From positions 1,511,415 to 1,575,414 of the forward strand of contig OY829660.1 in assembly GCA_963691815.1 (NCBI GenBank): DNA of 64,000 bases, in the 5' to 3' direction. The notes under the pieces were generated by a model. The model was not told the origin of the DNA and searched no databases. It was given only the letters and a program-made list of their open reading frames with translations. The stretch comes from Echiichthys vipera (Eukaryota; Chordata; Actinopteri; Perciformes; Trachinidae). This document shows, piece after piece, positions 32,564-44,600 of this stretch (position 1 is its first letter; each line of letters opens with the position of its first letter). The position numbers and the translations under genes were made by a program.

Positions 32564-32704
32564 GAAGGAATTTCATTTTACAGGGAAACTTGTTTTTAAC
32601 GACATACGACAATAAATGCTTTGACTTTAACATTCACTGATGTTTTTACTGGTTCATAATGTGCAGAAAACACTTTTACATAAAGATGAAGCATCATCCT
32701 AATA

Positions 32705-33440
32705 AACATGTCTTTTTGTGGTGGTTTTGCATCTTTTTTTAGTCATTTTGCATCTTTTTGTGGTGGTTTTGCATCTATTTTTAGTCATTTTGCATCTTTT
32801 TGTGCTGATTTTGCATCTATTTTTAGTCATTTTGCATCTTTTTGTGGTGGTTTTGCATCTATTTTTAGTCATTTTGCATCTTTTTGTGCTGGTTTTGCAT
32901 CTATTTTTATTCATTTTGCATCTTTTTGTGGTGGTTTTGCATCTATTTTTAATCATTTTGCATCTTTTTGTGCTGGTTTTGCATCTATTTTTAGTCATTT
33001 TGCATCTTTTTGTGCTGGTTTTGCATCTATTTTTAGTCATTTTGCATCTTTTTGTGGTGGTTTTGCATCTATTTTTAGTCATTTTGCATCTTTTTGTGCT
33101 GGTTTTGCATCTATTTTAAGTCATTTTGCATCTTTTTGTGCTGGTTTTGCATCTATTTTTATTCATTTTGCATCTTTTTGTGGTGGTTTTGCATCTATTT
33201 TTAGTCATTTTGCATCTTTTTGTGCTGGTTTTGCATCTATTTTAAGTCATTTTGCATCTTTTTGTGCTGGTTTTGCATCTATTTTTAGTCATTTTGCATC
33301 TTTTTGTGCTGGTTTTGCATCTATTTTAAGTCATTTTGCATCTTTTTGTGCTGGTTTTGCATCTATTTTTAGTCATTTTGCATCTTTTTGTGGTTTTGCA
33401 TCTATTTTTAGTCATTTTGCATCTTTTTGTGGTTTGCATC
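32705..33440. repeat. TTTTGCATCT minisatellite, 42-bp higher-order unit (locus 1)
   Basis: Two 21-base halves alternate, one with TTTTTAGTCATTTTGCATC, the other with TTTTGTGCTGGTTTTGCATC. Related arrays occur at 34301, 40069 and 41838, and degraded ones at 38700, 56790 and 57980. ASFCGGF/NRCKTTTKRCKM-type frames are artefacts. Confidence 0.95.
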
Positions 33441-33705
33441 TATTTTTCGTGCTTTTACTTTGAAAGCCCTGACCGGACCCTGTATGGCTCTGTGTTTTAC
33501 TTTGACAGGTGTTTCCGGTGTGTGGGCGAGGTCCGGTGGCAGCTGCGGAGCTTCAGATCAACACTTTCCAACACGAACGCGACATTTGAACCAAATCGCA
33601 TCAGAAGAAGATTCAAAGGTGGATTTGACCTGAGGAGCTTTTATTTTCCACAGCAGCAGGAAACTCCCGAGGACCCAGAGCCGTGAGTTCACTTCCGCCC
33701 CCTTC
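33441..33705 (+). other. Candidate non-coding first exon(s) for the downstream gene
   Basis: A unique, GC-richer island between arrays. It contains acceptor-like TTTACTTTGACAG (ending near 33509) and a good donor at GACCCAGAGCC/GTGAGT near 33682. No frame continues convincingly into later exons. A 5' UTR exon of the gene at 38577 is one possibility; chance is another. Confidence 0.25.
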
Positions 33706-34300
33706 TTTCTCTCTTTGTCTGCAGATTCTGAAAAAAGGAAACAAGAAAACATGAAAACATGAAAAACAGAAACAAACAGGCGGCGCTTTGTTAAAGAGCG
33801 GAAATCACCTCCTTCTTTAATGTGTTTACCGCAAAGAGCAGATTTATTATTGTCAGAATTCTGTTTATTATTATTAATAAGTCTGATAATAACACGCAGG
33901 AGGACTGAGACAGACTTTATTATGGAGATATTAAGTGTTAACTTATATTAATTATTATTGTTGCAGCTTCAAACAGAGACTGAGCCGCTGTGTGAACAAT
34001 GTGAAGGACTCAACTATCTAAAGAACCATACAATAATCATAATATACATTAATAATAATCATAATCATAATATACATTAATAATAATATACAATAATCAT
34101 AATAATAATCATAATAATCATATTAATATACAATAACACAAGACGAAGCATTGATAACGATGTGAAATTGCTTCAAAGTGAGAGAAAAACTTCACTTCTG
34201 ACAAACTTCAACACTTAGTTTGAATATTTTAGGATTATTAAATATTATTATAATATTATTATCAGATTAGTGTCAAAACAGAGCATCACAGATACTTTTA
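33706..34300. other. AT-rich sequence with ATAATCATA words
   Basis: 34030-34135 consists of near-tandem ATAATAATCATAAT. No gene or RNA is recognised. Confidence 0.4.
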
Positions 34301-34706
34301 GCATCTTTTTTTAGTCATTTTGCATCTTTTTTGAGTCATTTTGCATCTTTTTTGAGTCATTTTGCATCTTTTTTGAGTCATTTTGCATCTTTTTGAGTCA
34401 TTTTGCATCTTTTTTGAGTCATTTTGCATCTTTTTTTGAGTCATTTTGCATCTTTTTTGAGTCATTTTGCATCTTTTTTAATCACTTTGCATCTTTTTTG
34501 AGTCATTTTGCATCTTTTTTTAATCATTTTGCATCTTTTTTTAGTCAATTTGCATCTTTTTTTAGTCATTTTGCATCTTTTTGAGTCATTTTGCATCTTT
34601 TTTAATCATTTTGCATCTTTTTTGAGTCATTTTGCATCTTTTGAGTCATTTTGCATCTTTTTTGAGTCATTTTGCATCTTTTTTTGGTGGTTTTGCATCT
34701 ATTTAT
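34301..34706. repeat. TTTTGCATC minisatellite, 20-21-bp unit (locus 2)
   Basis: The unit is TTTTTTGAGTCATTTTGCATC with T-run length changes, about 19 copies. It lacks the GTGCTGG half-unit of locus 1, so each locus has its own homogenised variant. Confidence 0.93.
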
Positions 34707-34793
34707 CAGAGTATTTTGAAGATGGAGCATCATAAAAACAGAAAGTTGCTTTAAAACAACATTTTACAGAAGAATTAATAAGAAAAAAAGACT

Positions 34794-34927
<134 letters not shown>

Positions 34928-35781
34928 GATGGTTTGATCCATCCTTGTGTTTCCTGTTACGCGTTTTCCTCCAGCATCAGCAGCTCCATCACAGACACAC
35001 TGCTGCTGCTGCTGCTGCAAAGCATGCTGGGAAACCGAGGGTGGAAGAGCCCATTGTGACACATATGTGGGGGGGGTTAAATAAATTAAATAAATTAAAT
35101 AAATGTTCATTAATACGGAGGAGAGAAAAATGAACCCATAGGTAAATGATGATATTTTGTGTCATAAATGCACCAAAATAATATTATTAAAAATAAAAGA
35201 TTCTTTAGTTTCTGTTTTTCTAAAAGCAACAAAACTATTTATTATTTGTGTTTTCTGCACTTTAACTCATATTTCTCTGATATTCTTGTTTTATTTTTTA
35301 TTTAATTTATTTCATTGTTTTCATTTTTGATGTAAATTTTATTTTAAGTTTTTCTTTCCGATGTTTTTAATTTTAATTTGTTTCATGTGAAGAATTTTGA
35401 ATTAATGAGCTAAACACAAAAACTTTACTTCTGTTATAATAAATTCATATCTTAAAATAATGAATTAATATCTTTTAATAATGAATTAATATTTTAAATA
35501 ATGAATTAATACATTTTAATAAAGATTAGTTATCTTTAAATAATTATCAAATATCCTTAAATAATGATTAAATATCTTTAAATCATCACTTCATATATTT
35601 AAATAATAAATTAATATCCTTAAACAATGACTTAATATCTTAAAATCTAAATTATTATATTTAAATAATGAATTATTTTCCTAATAAGGAACAAAAAATG
35701 TACTAGTTTTTTCAAAATAAGAGCATTTCTCAGTGTTTCTGTTTCCTCTTTTGTCAGAACTTTAAACAAAGACAGAAGAAC

Positions 35782-35784
<3 letters not shown>
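34928..35784. other. AT-rich intergenic sequence
   Basis: 35400-35690 has repeated TAAATAATGAATTAATATCTT words, a degenerate tandem repeat. No coding signal. Confidence 0.4.
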
Positions 35785-35818
<34 letters not shown>

Positions 35819-35937
35819 GTGCGTGTGTGTGTGTGTGTGTGTGCGTGTGTGCGTGTGTGTGTGTGTATGTGTGTGTGCGTGTGTGCGTGTGTGTGTGTGT
35901 GTGTGTGCGTGTGTGCGTGTGTGTATGTGTGTGTGCG

Positions 35938-35979
<42 letters not shown>

Positions 35980-36001
35980 CGTGTGTGTGTTCGTGTGTGT
36001 G

Positions 36002-36097
<96 letters not shown>
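35785..36097. repeat. (GT)n microsatellite with GC and AT interruptions
   Basis: About 310 bp of GT with regularly spaced GTGCGTGTGTGC and GTATGT interruptions in the first half and a pure run in the second half. Confidence 0.98.
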
Positions 36098-36099
<2 letters not shown>

Positions 36100-36268
36100 C
36101 ATAACTTGTTTCTTCACGTGCACATGAGTGAAAATGTTCTCGTCTCTTTGGGGAGACTCTGCGGTGTTTGACCCCGGGGTCGCTGTGGCGTCTCCATGAC
36201 AACGACACGTCTGTGTGTGTGAGAGTTTCCTCCAGCAGACGCAGAGTTAACAGGAAGCGTGAGCTCAC

Positions 36269-36269
<1 letters not shown>

Positions 36270-36299
<30 letters not shown>

Positions 36300-36303
36300 G
36301 CGT

Positions 36304-36402
<99 letters not shown>
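36270..36402. repeat. (GT)n microsatellite before a candidate exon
   Basis: The GT run with four GTGCGT interruptions ends in TGTCTGCAG, an acceptor-like sequence. The following 36408-36456 ends at a GTAAAA donor and is open in the frame of the next exon ([15 protein letters not shown]...). That makes it a possible untranslated or upstream coding exon of the gene at 38577. Confidence 0.6.
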
Positions 36403-36591
36403 TGCAGCTGCTGCAGGATGGAGCTGAAGAACCGACATTGACGCCAGTGTGGAGGTAAAAACACACTCTGTACAAACTTCCTGCTCTTCTGATTGTGTTT
36501 AAATGTTGTGATGGCCGCGCTCCTTCTTACGTTGTTGACATGCTCACTGAGTACACACCAGTGAGATCCCTTAGATCAGCAGCTGAAGAGC

Positions 36592-36641
36592 TCCTCACTA
36601 TAGATATAGATATATATATATAGATATAGTGAGGAGCTCAT
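36592..36641. repeat. Hairpin: 15-bp inverted repeat with TA-rich loop
   Basis: GAGCTCCTCACTATA on the left is perfectly complementary to TATAGTGAGGAGCTC on the right. The loop is GATATAGATATATATA-type sequence that can itself pair. It lies about 70 bp before pogo-like copy D. Confidence 0.75.
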
Positions 36642-36711
36642 GGTGCTTTAAGTCACTATGGTCCGGCACACGAACGACGCTCTGCTACGACAGAGTCTTC
36701 TTTTAAAAGTA

Positions 36712-37205
36712 CCGTATTCTCCGCACTACAGGAGCACCTGAAAACCTTCACATGTCTCAGTGCTCCTTATAACGCGGTGCTCCTTATATATGGACCAATA
36801 TTGAGCCACAACAGGTCTCCAACTACGGTGAGCAGCCGCCGACTCTATTTTCCCCGTAGAAGAAGTAACGCGCGGTGCATGTTGAGATATACGACTGCGT
36901 GAAGCGTGCCGTTTCATTTCCATGTGTGTGTTTGTGTAAAGAGCCCAAAATGGCTCCTGTTAAGAGACACGCTTACGACGCAGAGTTTACACTCAAGGCC
37001 ATTAGTCACGCAGTAGAACACGGGAACAGAGCAGCAGCCAGACAGTTTAACATGAACCAATCAATGGTGCCGAAGTGGAGGAAGCAACAAGACGACCTCC
37101 CCTGACTGTTGTGGTGACGTTCCCTTTAGCACAGCTCCATCTAATGGATGCAGAACGTAACCCCAGCCTCCACTGTAGCGTCTGTTCTATGCTCCTTATA
37201 ATATG
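36712..37205 (+). mobile_element. Pogo-like DNA transposon remnant, copy D
   Basis: Has the best left end: TA followed by CCGTATTCTCCGCACTAC, the inverted match of the GTGCGGAAAATACGG right ends of copies A and B. The frame 36950-37105 carries the helix-turn-helix. The right end is lost where the purine tract starts at 37206. Confidence 0.7.
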
Positions 37206-37362
37206 GAAGAGTAGAAGGAAGAGGAGAAAGAAGAAGAGGAGGAGGAGGAGGAAGAGGAGTAGGAGGTAGAGGAGGAAGAGGTGGAGGAGGAGGAGGAAGA
37301 GGAGGAGGAGGAGGAATAGGAGGAGGAAGAGGAAAAGGAGGAGGAAGAGGAGGGAGGAGGGA

Positions 37363-37394
<32 letters not shown>

Positions 37395-37594
37395 GGATTA
37401 GGAGGAGGAGGGAGAGGGGGAAGAGGGAGAAGCAGGAGGAAGAGGAAGAGGAAGAGGAGGAGGGCGAGGAGGAGGAGGAGGAGGTGGAGGAGGGAGAGGA
37501 GGAGGAGGAGGAGGAGGAGGAATAGGAGGAGGAAGAGGAGGAGGATTAGGAGGAGGAAAAGGAGGAGGAGGAGGAGGAGGAGGAGGAGGAGGGA

Positions 37595-37641
<47 letters not shown>

Positions 37642-37658
37642 GCAGGAGGAGGAAGATC
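37206..37658 (+). repeat. Polypurine (GGA/GAA)n tract, about 450 bp
   Basis: Almost only G and A on the plus strand, with rare T or C. Mirror symmetry is common, e.g. AGGAGGAGGAGGA. Long minus frames of L and S are artefacts. Confidence 0.95.
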
Positions 37659-38554
37659 AGCTCTGCATAAGTCAGCACAGAGCTGATCACAGGAGGAAGT
37701 GGCTGAGAAGAGCTTTTATTTTGGAGGGTCTCTAAAACATCCTGCTGCAGTTGACTCTTTATTCTTCTCCTCTGTTTCTCCTGAATGAGAGCGTTCACAG
37801 TAAAAAAGCTCGTGAGGATGTGATTGTGTTTAAAAACCTGAAAGAACGTCGTCACGGCGACACGTCGTCACGGCGACACGTCGACGTCTGAACAGGACAG
37901 AAAACAGACTAAAGGTCATTCTGTCGGATTGTTCTGGATCATGAGTTTGTTCTGTTTCCTTCTCATGGAGCAGAATTAAAGAACAAAGCATTAAAACCTG
38001 ATTTAATCTGAAATATTATTTGTTATTGTTCAGAATTTGACTGAAAATCCATCGCGACGCTTCGACAAAAGCTTTTATTTTGTGAAGAACAGGTGAAATA
38101 AAGATAAAGAGGTGCTGGAAAAGTGCAGAAACTTTGTGTTTTATGTCACAGAACATCGTTTATGTGTCTTTGTGTTGAGCTCCGTCGTGCTGAAAAGGTC
38201 AAAGGTCGTCTCATCTCGGCAACTGTGCATCAAGTTGCTTCAGTTTCTTTTTGTCTAAGTTGGAAAGTACCACATGGGGCTCCATCAGGCGGCTGCTCCC
38301 TCTGATTGGAGGGTCCAAAAGCAGCTGACCTCCAGGAGCGGCTCTGATTGGACGCTTTTAAAGTGACGCTGAAAGACTCGGTTTCCTCTGATGTTGTTTA
38401 TGTTTGTTTATGTTTGTTTCTGTTTGTCTGTCTGATGTCGACAAAGAGGGTTTTAATTTTTTCCCTGGGGAAGTGAAAGAGAAATAAATAATAATAATAA
38501 ATAAATAAATCAATGATCTGCTGACGTCTCAAATCTCTGTAACTTTCTCACCAG
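37659..38554. other. Non-coding sequence before the 38577 gene start
   Basis: Unique sequence with no frame of interest. It ends in the acceptor TTTCTCACCAG before the exon at 38555. A short direct repeat CGTCGTCACGGCGACA lies at about 37848-37880. Confidence 0.35.
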
Positions 38555-38576
38555 GGTCGAGTTCCTGCAGACAAAC

Positions 38577-38612
38577 ATGGATCTGTTCTTCTCTGGAGCC
38601 GTTACAAGTAGG

Positions 38613-38686
<74 letters not shown>

Positions 38687-41600
38687 CTACAGAGGAACAC
38701 TAAACCTCAAAGGGCCTCAAACAGTCATTCTGTGTCTCGTTGTTGTGTTGAGTTTGTGTCGTTTTTCTTTTCTTTGTGTCTTTTGGTTAGTTTTTGTTCT
38801 TTTTACATTGATTTTGAGTCTTTTTTCTGCTCCTTGTTGTTGTTTTGCATTCATTTGTTGTTGTTTAGGATCCATTTACAGTTTATTTTGCTTCTGTTTG
38901 GACTCATTTTTGTGCTTTTGACGTCCCATTTTTTGTTGTTTTGCATCTTTATGGAGTCACTTTGCATGTTTTTACTAATTTCTTGTCTTCTTTGAGTCTC
39001 TTTTTGTCCTTTTTACATTGATTTTGAGTCTTTTTACTGCTCCTTGTTGTTGTTTTGCATCTATTTGTTGATGTTTAGGATCCATTTTTTTGTCATTTTG
39101 TCTCTTTTGGAGCATTTTTGTGCTTTTGACGTCCTGTTTTTTGTTGTTTTGCACCTTTTTGTAGTAATTTTGCATGTTTTTACTAATTTTTTGTCTTCTT
39201 AGTGTCGTTTGTGTCCTTTTTACATTTAGTTTGAGTCTTTTTGCTGCTCCTTGTTGTTGTTTTGCATTCATTTGTTGTTGTTTAGGATCCATTTTTAGTT
39301 CCTTTTGAATGTTGTAGTTGTTTTGCATCTATTTTTAGTTATTTTACTTTTCTTTGTCTCTTTTGGAGCATTTGTGTCCTTTTACATTGATTTTGAGTCT
39401 ATTTGCTGCTCGTTGTTGTTGTTTTGCATGTATTAGTTATTGTTTAGGATCCATTTACAGTTTATTTTGCTTCTGTTTGGACTCATTTTGTCTCTTTTGG
39501 AGCATTTTTGTGCTTTTGACGTCCCATTTTTTGTTGTTTTGCATCTTTTTGCATGTTTTTACTAATTTCTTGTCTCTTTCGGTTCATTTCTGTCCTTCTT
39601 ACATTGATTTTGAGTCTTTGTGTGTCTTGTTTCCGTCCTTTTGTGTGTGTGTGACTGTTAAAGTCTCTAGTTGTGTAACTTTGATGACTTTGCTGCTGGT
39701 GCGTCACTGATCTCACAAACATGTGGACAAAGAGCGTCCGTGCGTCACATCGGCTCGTGCACAACAGGAATGTTCTCCACGCTGATAAAAGTCTTTCTTT
39801 AGAAACAGACGAGTGTGTGTTTGTCCTTTAACTGCTCTTCGTCTCCGTTCCTCAGGTTCTCCGGTCAAACGGCGGCTGCGGGCCGACGCCGCCTGTCACA
39901 GGTAGAGACGCACGGATCAAAGAGCACGGGCGTAGATTGGGGGGGGGGGGTTCAGGGGACATGGCCCCCAAATATTTGGATGAGGTGGAAAACCCGCCCC
40001 CCAAAAGAGACTAAATAAACATTCAGATGGCTCAAAACATGTTAATGTCCTAGCAAAAAACATATTTTGCATCTATTTTTAGTCATTTAGCATCTTTTTG
40101 TGGTGGTTTTGCATCTATTTTTAGTCATTTTGCATCTTTTTGTGGTGGTTTTGCATCTATTTTTAGTCATTTTGCATCTTTTTGTGGTGGTTTTGCATCT
40201 ATTTTTAGTCATTTTGCATCTTTTTGTGCTGGTTTTGAATCTATTTATAGTCATTTTGCATCTTTTTGTGGTGGTTTTGAATCTATTTTTAGTCATTCTG
40301 CATCTTTTTGTGGTGGTTTTGCATCTATTTTTAGTCATTTTGCATCTTTTTGTGCTGGTTTTGCATCTGTTTTTAGTCATTTTGCATCTTTTTGTGCTGG
40401 TTTTGCATCTATTTTGAGTCATTTTGCATCTTTTTGTGGTGGTTTTGCATCTGTTTTTAGTCATTTTGCATCTTTTTGTGGTGGTTTTGAATCTATTTTT
40501 AGTCATTTTGCATCTTTTTGTGGTGGTTTTGCATCTATTTTTAGTCATTTAGCATCTTTTTGTGGTGGTTTTGCATCTATTTTTAGTCATTTTGCATCTT
40601 TTTGTGCTGGTTTTGCATCTGTTTTTAGTCATTTTGCATCTTTTTGTGGTGGTTTTGCATCTATTTTTAGTCATTTTGCATCTTTTTGTGGTGGTTTTGC
40701 ATCAATTTTTAGTCATTCTGCATCTTTTTGTGGTGGTTTTGCATCTATTTTTAGTCATTTTGCATCTTTTTGTGCTGGTTTTGCATCTGTTTTTAGTCAT
40801 TTTGCATCTTTTTGTGCTGGTTTTGCATCTGTTTTTAGTCATTTTGCATCTTTTTGTGGTGGTTTTGAATCTATTTTTAGTCATTTTGCATCTTTTTGTG
40901 GTGGTTTTGCATCTATTTTTAGTCATTTAGCATCTTTTTGTGGTGGTTTTGCATCTATTTTTAGTCATTTTGCATCTTTTTGTGCTGGTTTTGCATCTGT
41001 TTTTAGTCATTTTGCATCTTTTTGTGGTGGTTTTGCATCTATTTTTAGTCATTTTGCATCTTTTTGTGGTGGTTTTGCATCTATTTTTAGTCATTTTGCA
41101 TCTTTTTGCGGTTGTCGCCATAAATTGAAGCAGGAAAAGCTCAAATTGTTGCATAAAAAGTCTGTTGTACCTGCTGAAAATCATTTAAAGGGACAGTACA
41201 ACCAGTAACAGACGTGATGGAGCTGAATCACGCGTGTGTTGGTGTAAACAGAGACACGTTGACCCGGGTTCAGTCGGGTTTCACAGCGCGTTGACGTCTT
41301 AATGTTTCAGATATTATTTTATTTTTATGATATTTTTAATGAAGCTGAATCTTGCAGCTGAGTGACGGCTGTTCTAACGTCCCGTCCGTCTCCCCCTCAG
41401 CCTCGACCGCTCGCTCCTCTCTCCCGACTCCTCGTACGTCTGTTACTCGTCCGTGGACGGCGGTGATCCGTGCTCCTGCCGCCGCTCGCCGCGCCTCCTC
41501 ACCAACGGATACTACAGCGTCACAGAGGACAGCTTCTCCTGGGACGACCACGGCAACGTGTCGCTGACGCCCTGCAAGAGCACCGTGTCCTACAAGGAGA

Positions 41601-44600
41601 ACCTGGTCCGGTGAGAGCAGCTCTGCAGACTCTCGCACTTTCAGAACCGTTCAGGGGTGAAAAACATCATTAATGAGGGAAATATTCATTACATTCTCTA
41701 CATTTAAAGGCAGAGCAGGGTGAAGATTATTTCATATTTCAATAACGATATAAATCAGGATACAGAGATGATGACAGAGGTGTTAAATGAGCACAAGTAC
41801 AAACAGAACGACCTAAATCACGACAAAGACAAAGATATTTAGTCATTTTGCACCTTTTTGTGGTGCTTTTGCATCTATTTTTAGTCATTTTGCATCTTTT
41901 TGTGCTGGTTTTGCATCTGTTTTTAGTAATTTTGCACCTTTTTGTGGTGCTTTTGCATCTATTTTTAGTCATTTTGCATCTTTTTGTGCTGGTTTTGCAT
42001 CTATTTTTAGTCATTTTGCATCTTTTTGTAGTGGTTTTGCATCTATTTTTAGTCATTTTGCATCTTTTTGTGTTGGTTTTGCATCTATTTTTAGTCATTT
42101 TGCCTCTTTTTGCACTTTTTTTTATAAATCAAAAACATGGAAAAACGTGAGAGGATTTCGTCTCTTGACGTTTATTTAATGGACAAATATAAAATATTGT
42201 TATTTTGATAATTTAACACTTTAAAAATGGAGCGTTTATGAAAAAAGAAACAATTACATTTAAAAAACTCAGATGTAAAAACTTTATAAGGTAAATTGTT
42301 GCAGCTTCAGTTCAAAGTTATAAAATATAAAGAAAGAAAATAAAGAATCTGAGCTGATGAAGAAGCTGTCGCACTGATGTAACGACGACAGAGAAGCAGA
42401 CTGGAGAACACGAGGTGCCACAGACTCAGACTCTGAACAGGACTGAGACGCCTCAGAGACGAGGGGCGGGTCCAGATCCTCCTCACACTGTTTCTGCTCT
42501 CAGGGTTTTCCGGAGGAGGCGGCGTCCTCGCGGCGCTCTGGCTCGACTGCTGAGCGACGTGACGGAGAGCTGCCAGTCCTGGCTCGACCACAAGGTCTTC
42601 AGAGGCGTCTTCGGGACAGGACAGAACCAAAACCAGGTCCAAGACCAGGACCAGGACCGGGACCAGGACCAGGACTGGCTCAGGACCAGGACCAGCGCGG
42701 ACGGCCCGACCTCGGCGGAGGGGACGGCGTGGTCCGTGTTCAACAGCACGGAGCTGGAGGAGAGCTGCAGCTTCACTTACGGTGAGGATCCACGTCACGC
42801 CTCCTTTATTCAGTCCTGCAGAAACACAACGACCCGCGGTTCAACTCCACGAGCAACACACACTACATCCATTTATTAAAGTTCATTCAACAAACCAGGA
42901 GCAGCGTAGGCTGCTGCAGAGGGTGAGTAGTTAGTGGCGTAGTGGGCTGAACCGACCACAGACAATCATCACCTTTTTGATCATCGCTTCCATCGCAGGT
43001 AGCAGCCGAGGCGGCTAGCTAACTGAAGCTAACTGAAGCTAACCCCCGGCTCAGCCTACTCTGCTGTTGGACGTAATGCTAATGCTAATGCTAACAGGGG
43101 TCTGAGGCTTTGAAATAACAGGAAGTGAGTCGTTGTGTTGCAGTGAGATCAGACAGACAGGGATTTAACCTCTGAAGCCGTACAGGTGCTTCTTCTTCTT
43201 CTTCTTCTTCTCCTTCGTCTTCTTCTTCTTCTTCTTCTTCAGATCAGACGCCTAACGGCACGTCGTTGCCACCCACAGGTCAGAGTTAAATCTGTTATAT
43301 TAGATCCATGGGAACAGTTTGGTTTCCTGCAGCGATGGCTTCTTCGTTGAGTCCCTGGATGTTTCACGGAGATCTTCGATGACGCTCACCGCAATCTCAA
43401 CGCTGATTGGCTGTCGCCGCACAGCTTCAGGCGCTGGAAAAGTTCACATTTTTCAACTTCAATCTGCATACGCGATGAAGCCTCCGTCGCATTGCTCCGA
43501 ACGCGTCGCCCGAAGAACATCGTGTCACGTTGCGTAATTTACGTTGATTTGAACGTCAGCGCGACGCTTTCATCGCCTCCATCTCTTCTGGTGTGAACGC
43601 ACGGTTAAAGATCACAAGATGATTCCAGGGACGAGAAAGAAAAACTCTGGATTCGTCCTGAATCATCGCAGACTTTAACTTCCTGTGTCTCATGTTTCTA
43701 ATGAAGGCGGAGAACGGTCACTTCCTGTTTAAAGGGCTTCGACGTCTGACCCTGTGAGTCCCTGAAAACACGTTTCTGTACGTTTGTCTCTTTCAGACCA
43801 CACCGAGGCCCCGCCCCCTCCTGACAAAGTGGCCCCGCCCCCGAAGATGCTCATCCAGGAGGAGATTTGTTCTGAGATCTGTCAATCAAAGGAGTGCTTC
43901 ACCCAGTCGCTGGGCGGCCTCTCTGAAGTCCCGCCCCCCTCCCTGTTCTACCCCAGCAGCTGCTGTCAGGCCGCACCTGAGCGCCCAGGTGAGTCGCTCC
44001 TTCATCAGCTTCTCTTCTTTCAAAGAGTCTTTTAAGACGAAAGTCTGAGAAGTCGTGTTTCCTTTAATGTTTCTCATGTTTTTGTGTTTCAGGGTTAACG
44101 ATGAAGGCCCTTCTCCTCCTCATCTTCACCGTCTTCATCGTCACGGCGCTTTACTCCGGGTATTTACATAATTTACTTCTGTTGACACCTGTTCACACCT
44201 GCTGACACCTGTTGACTCCTGTTGACTCATGTTGACACCTGTTGACACCTGTTGACACCTGTTGACACCTGTTGACTCCTGTTGACACCTGTTGACACCT
44301 GTTGACTCCTGTTCACACCTGTTGACTCCCGTTGACTCCCGTTGACTCCCGTTGACTCCCGTTCACACCTGTTCACACCTGTTCACACCTGCTGACTCCT
44401 GTTCACACCTGTTCACACCCGGTTACACCTGTTGACTCCCGATGACACCTGTTCACACCTGCTGACACCTGTTGACTCCTGCTGACTCCTGTTGACTCCT
44501 GTTGACTCCTGTTGACACCTGTTGACACCCGTTGACACCTGTTCACACCTGTTGACACCTGCTGACTCCTGTTGACTCCTGTTGACTCCTGTTGACACCT

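Noticed and set aside
32699..33463. NRCKTTTKRCKM and ASFCGGF frames as cysteine-rich proteins
   Set aside because: 21/42-bp minisatellite. The same peptides appear wherever the array occurs.
35762..36475. CVCV/HTHT frames up to 237 codons
   Set aside because: (GT)n microsatellite read in any frame.
37196..37855. Leu/Ser-rich minus frame as a membrane protein
   Set aside because: Reverse reading of the polypurine tract.
43319..43537. 72-codon plus frame in an intron
   Set aside because: No domain or splice logic. Probably part of an unidentified interspersed repeat.
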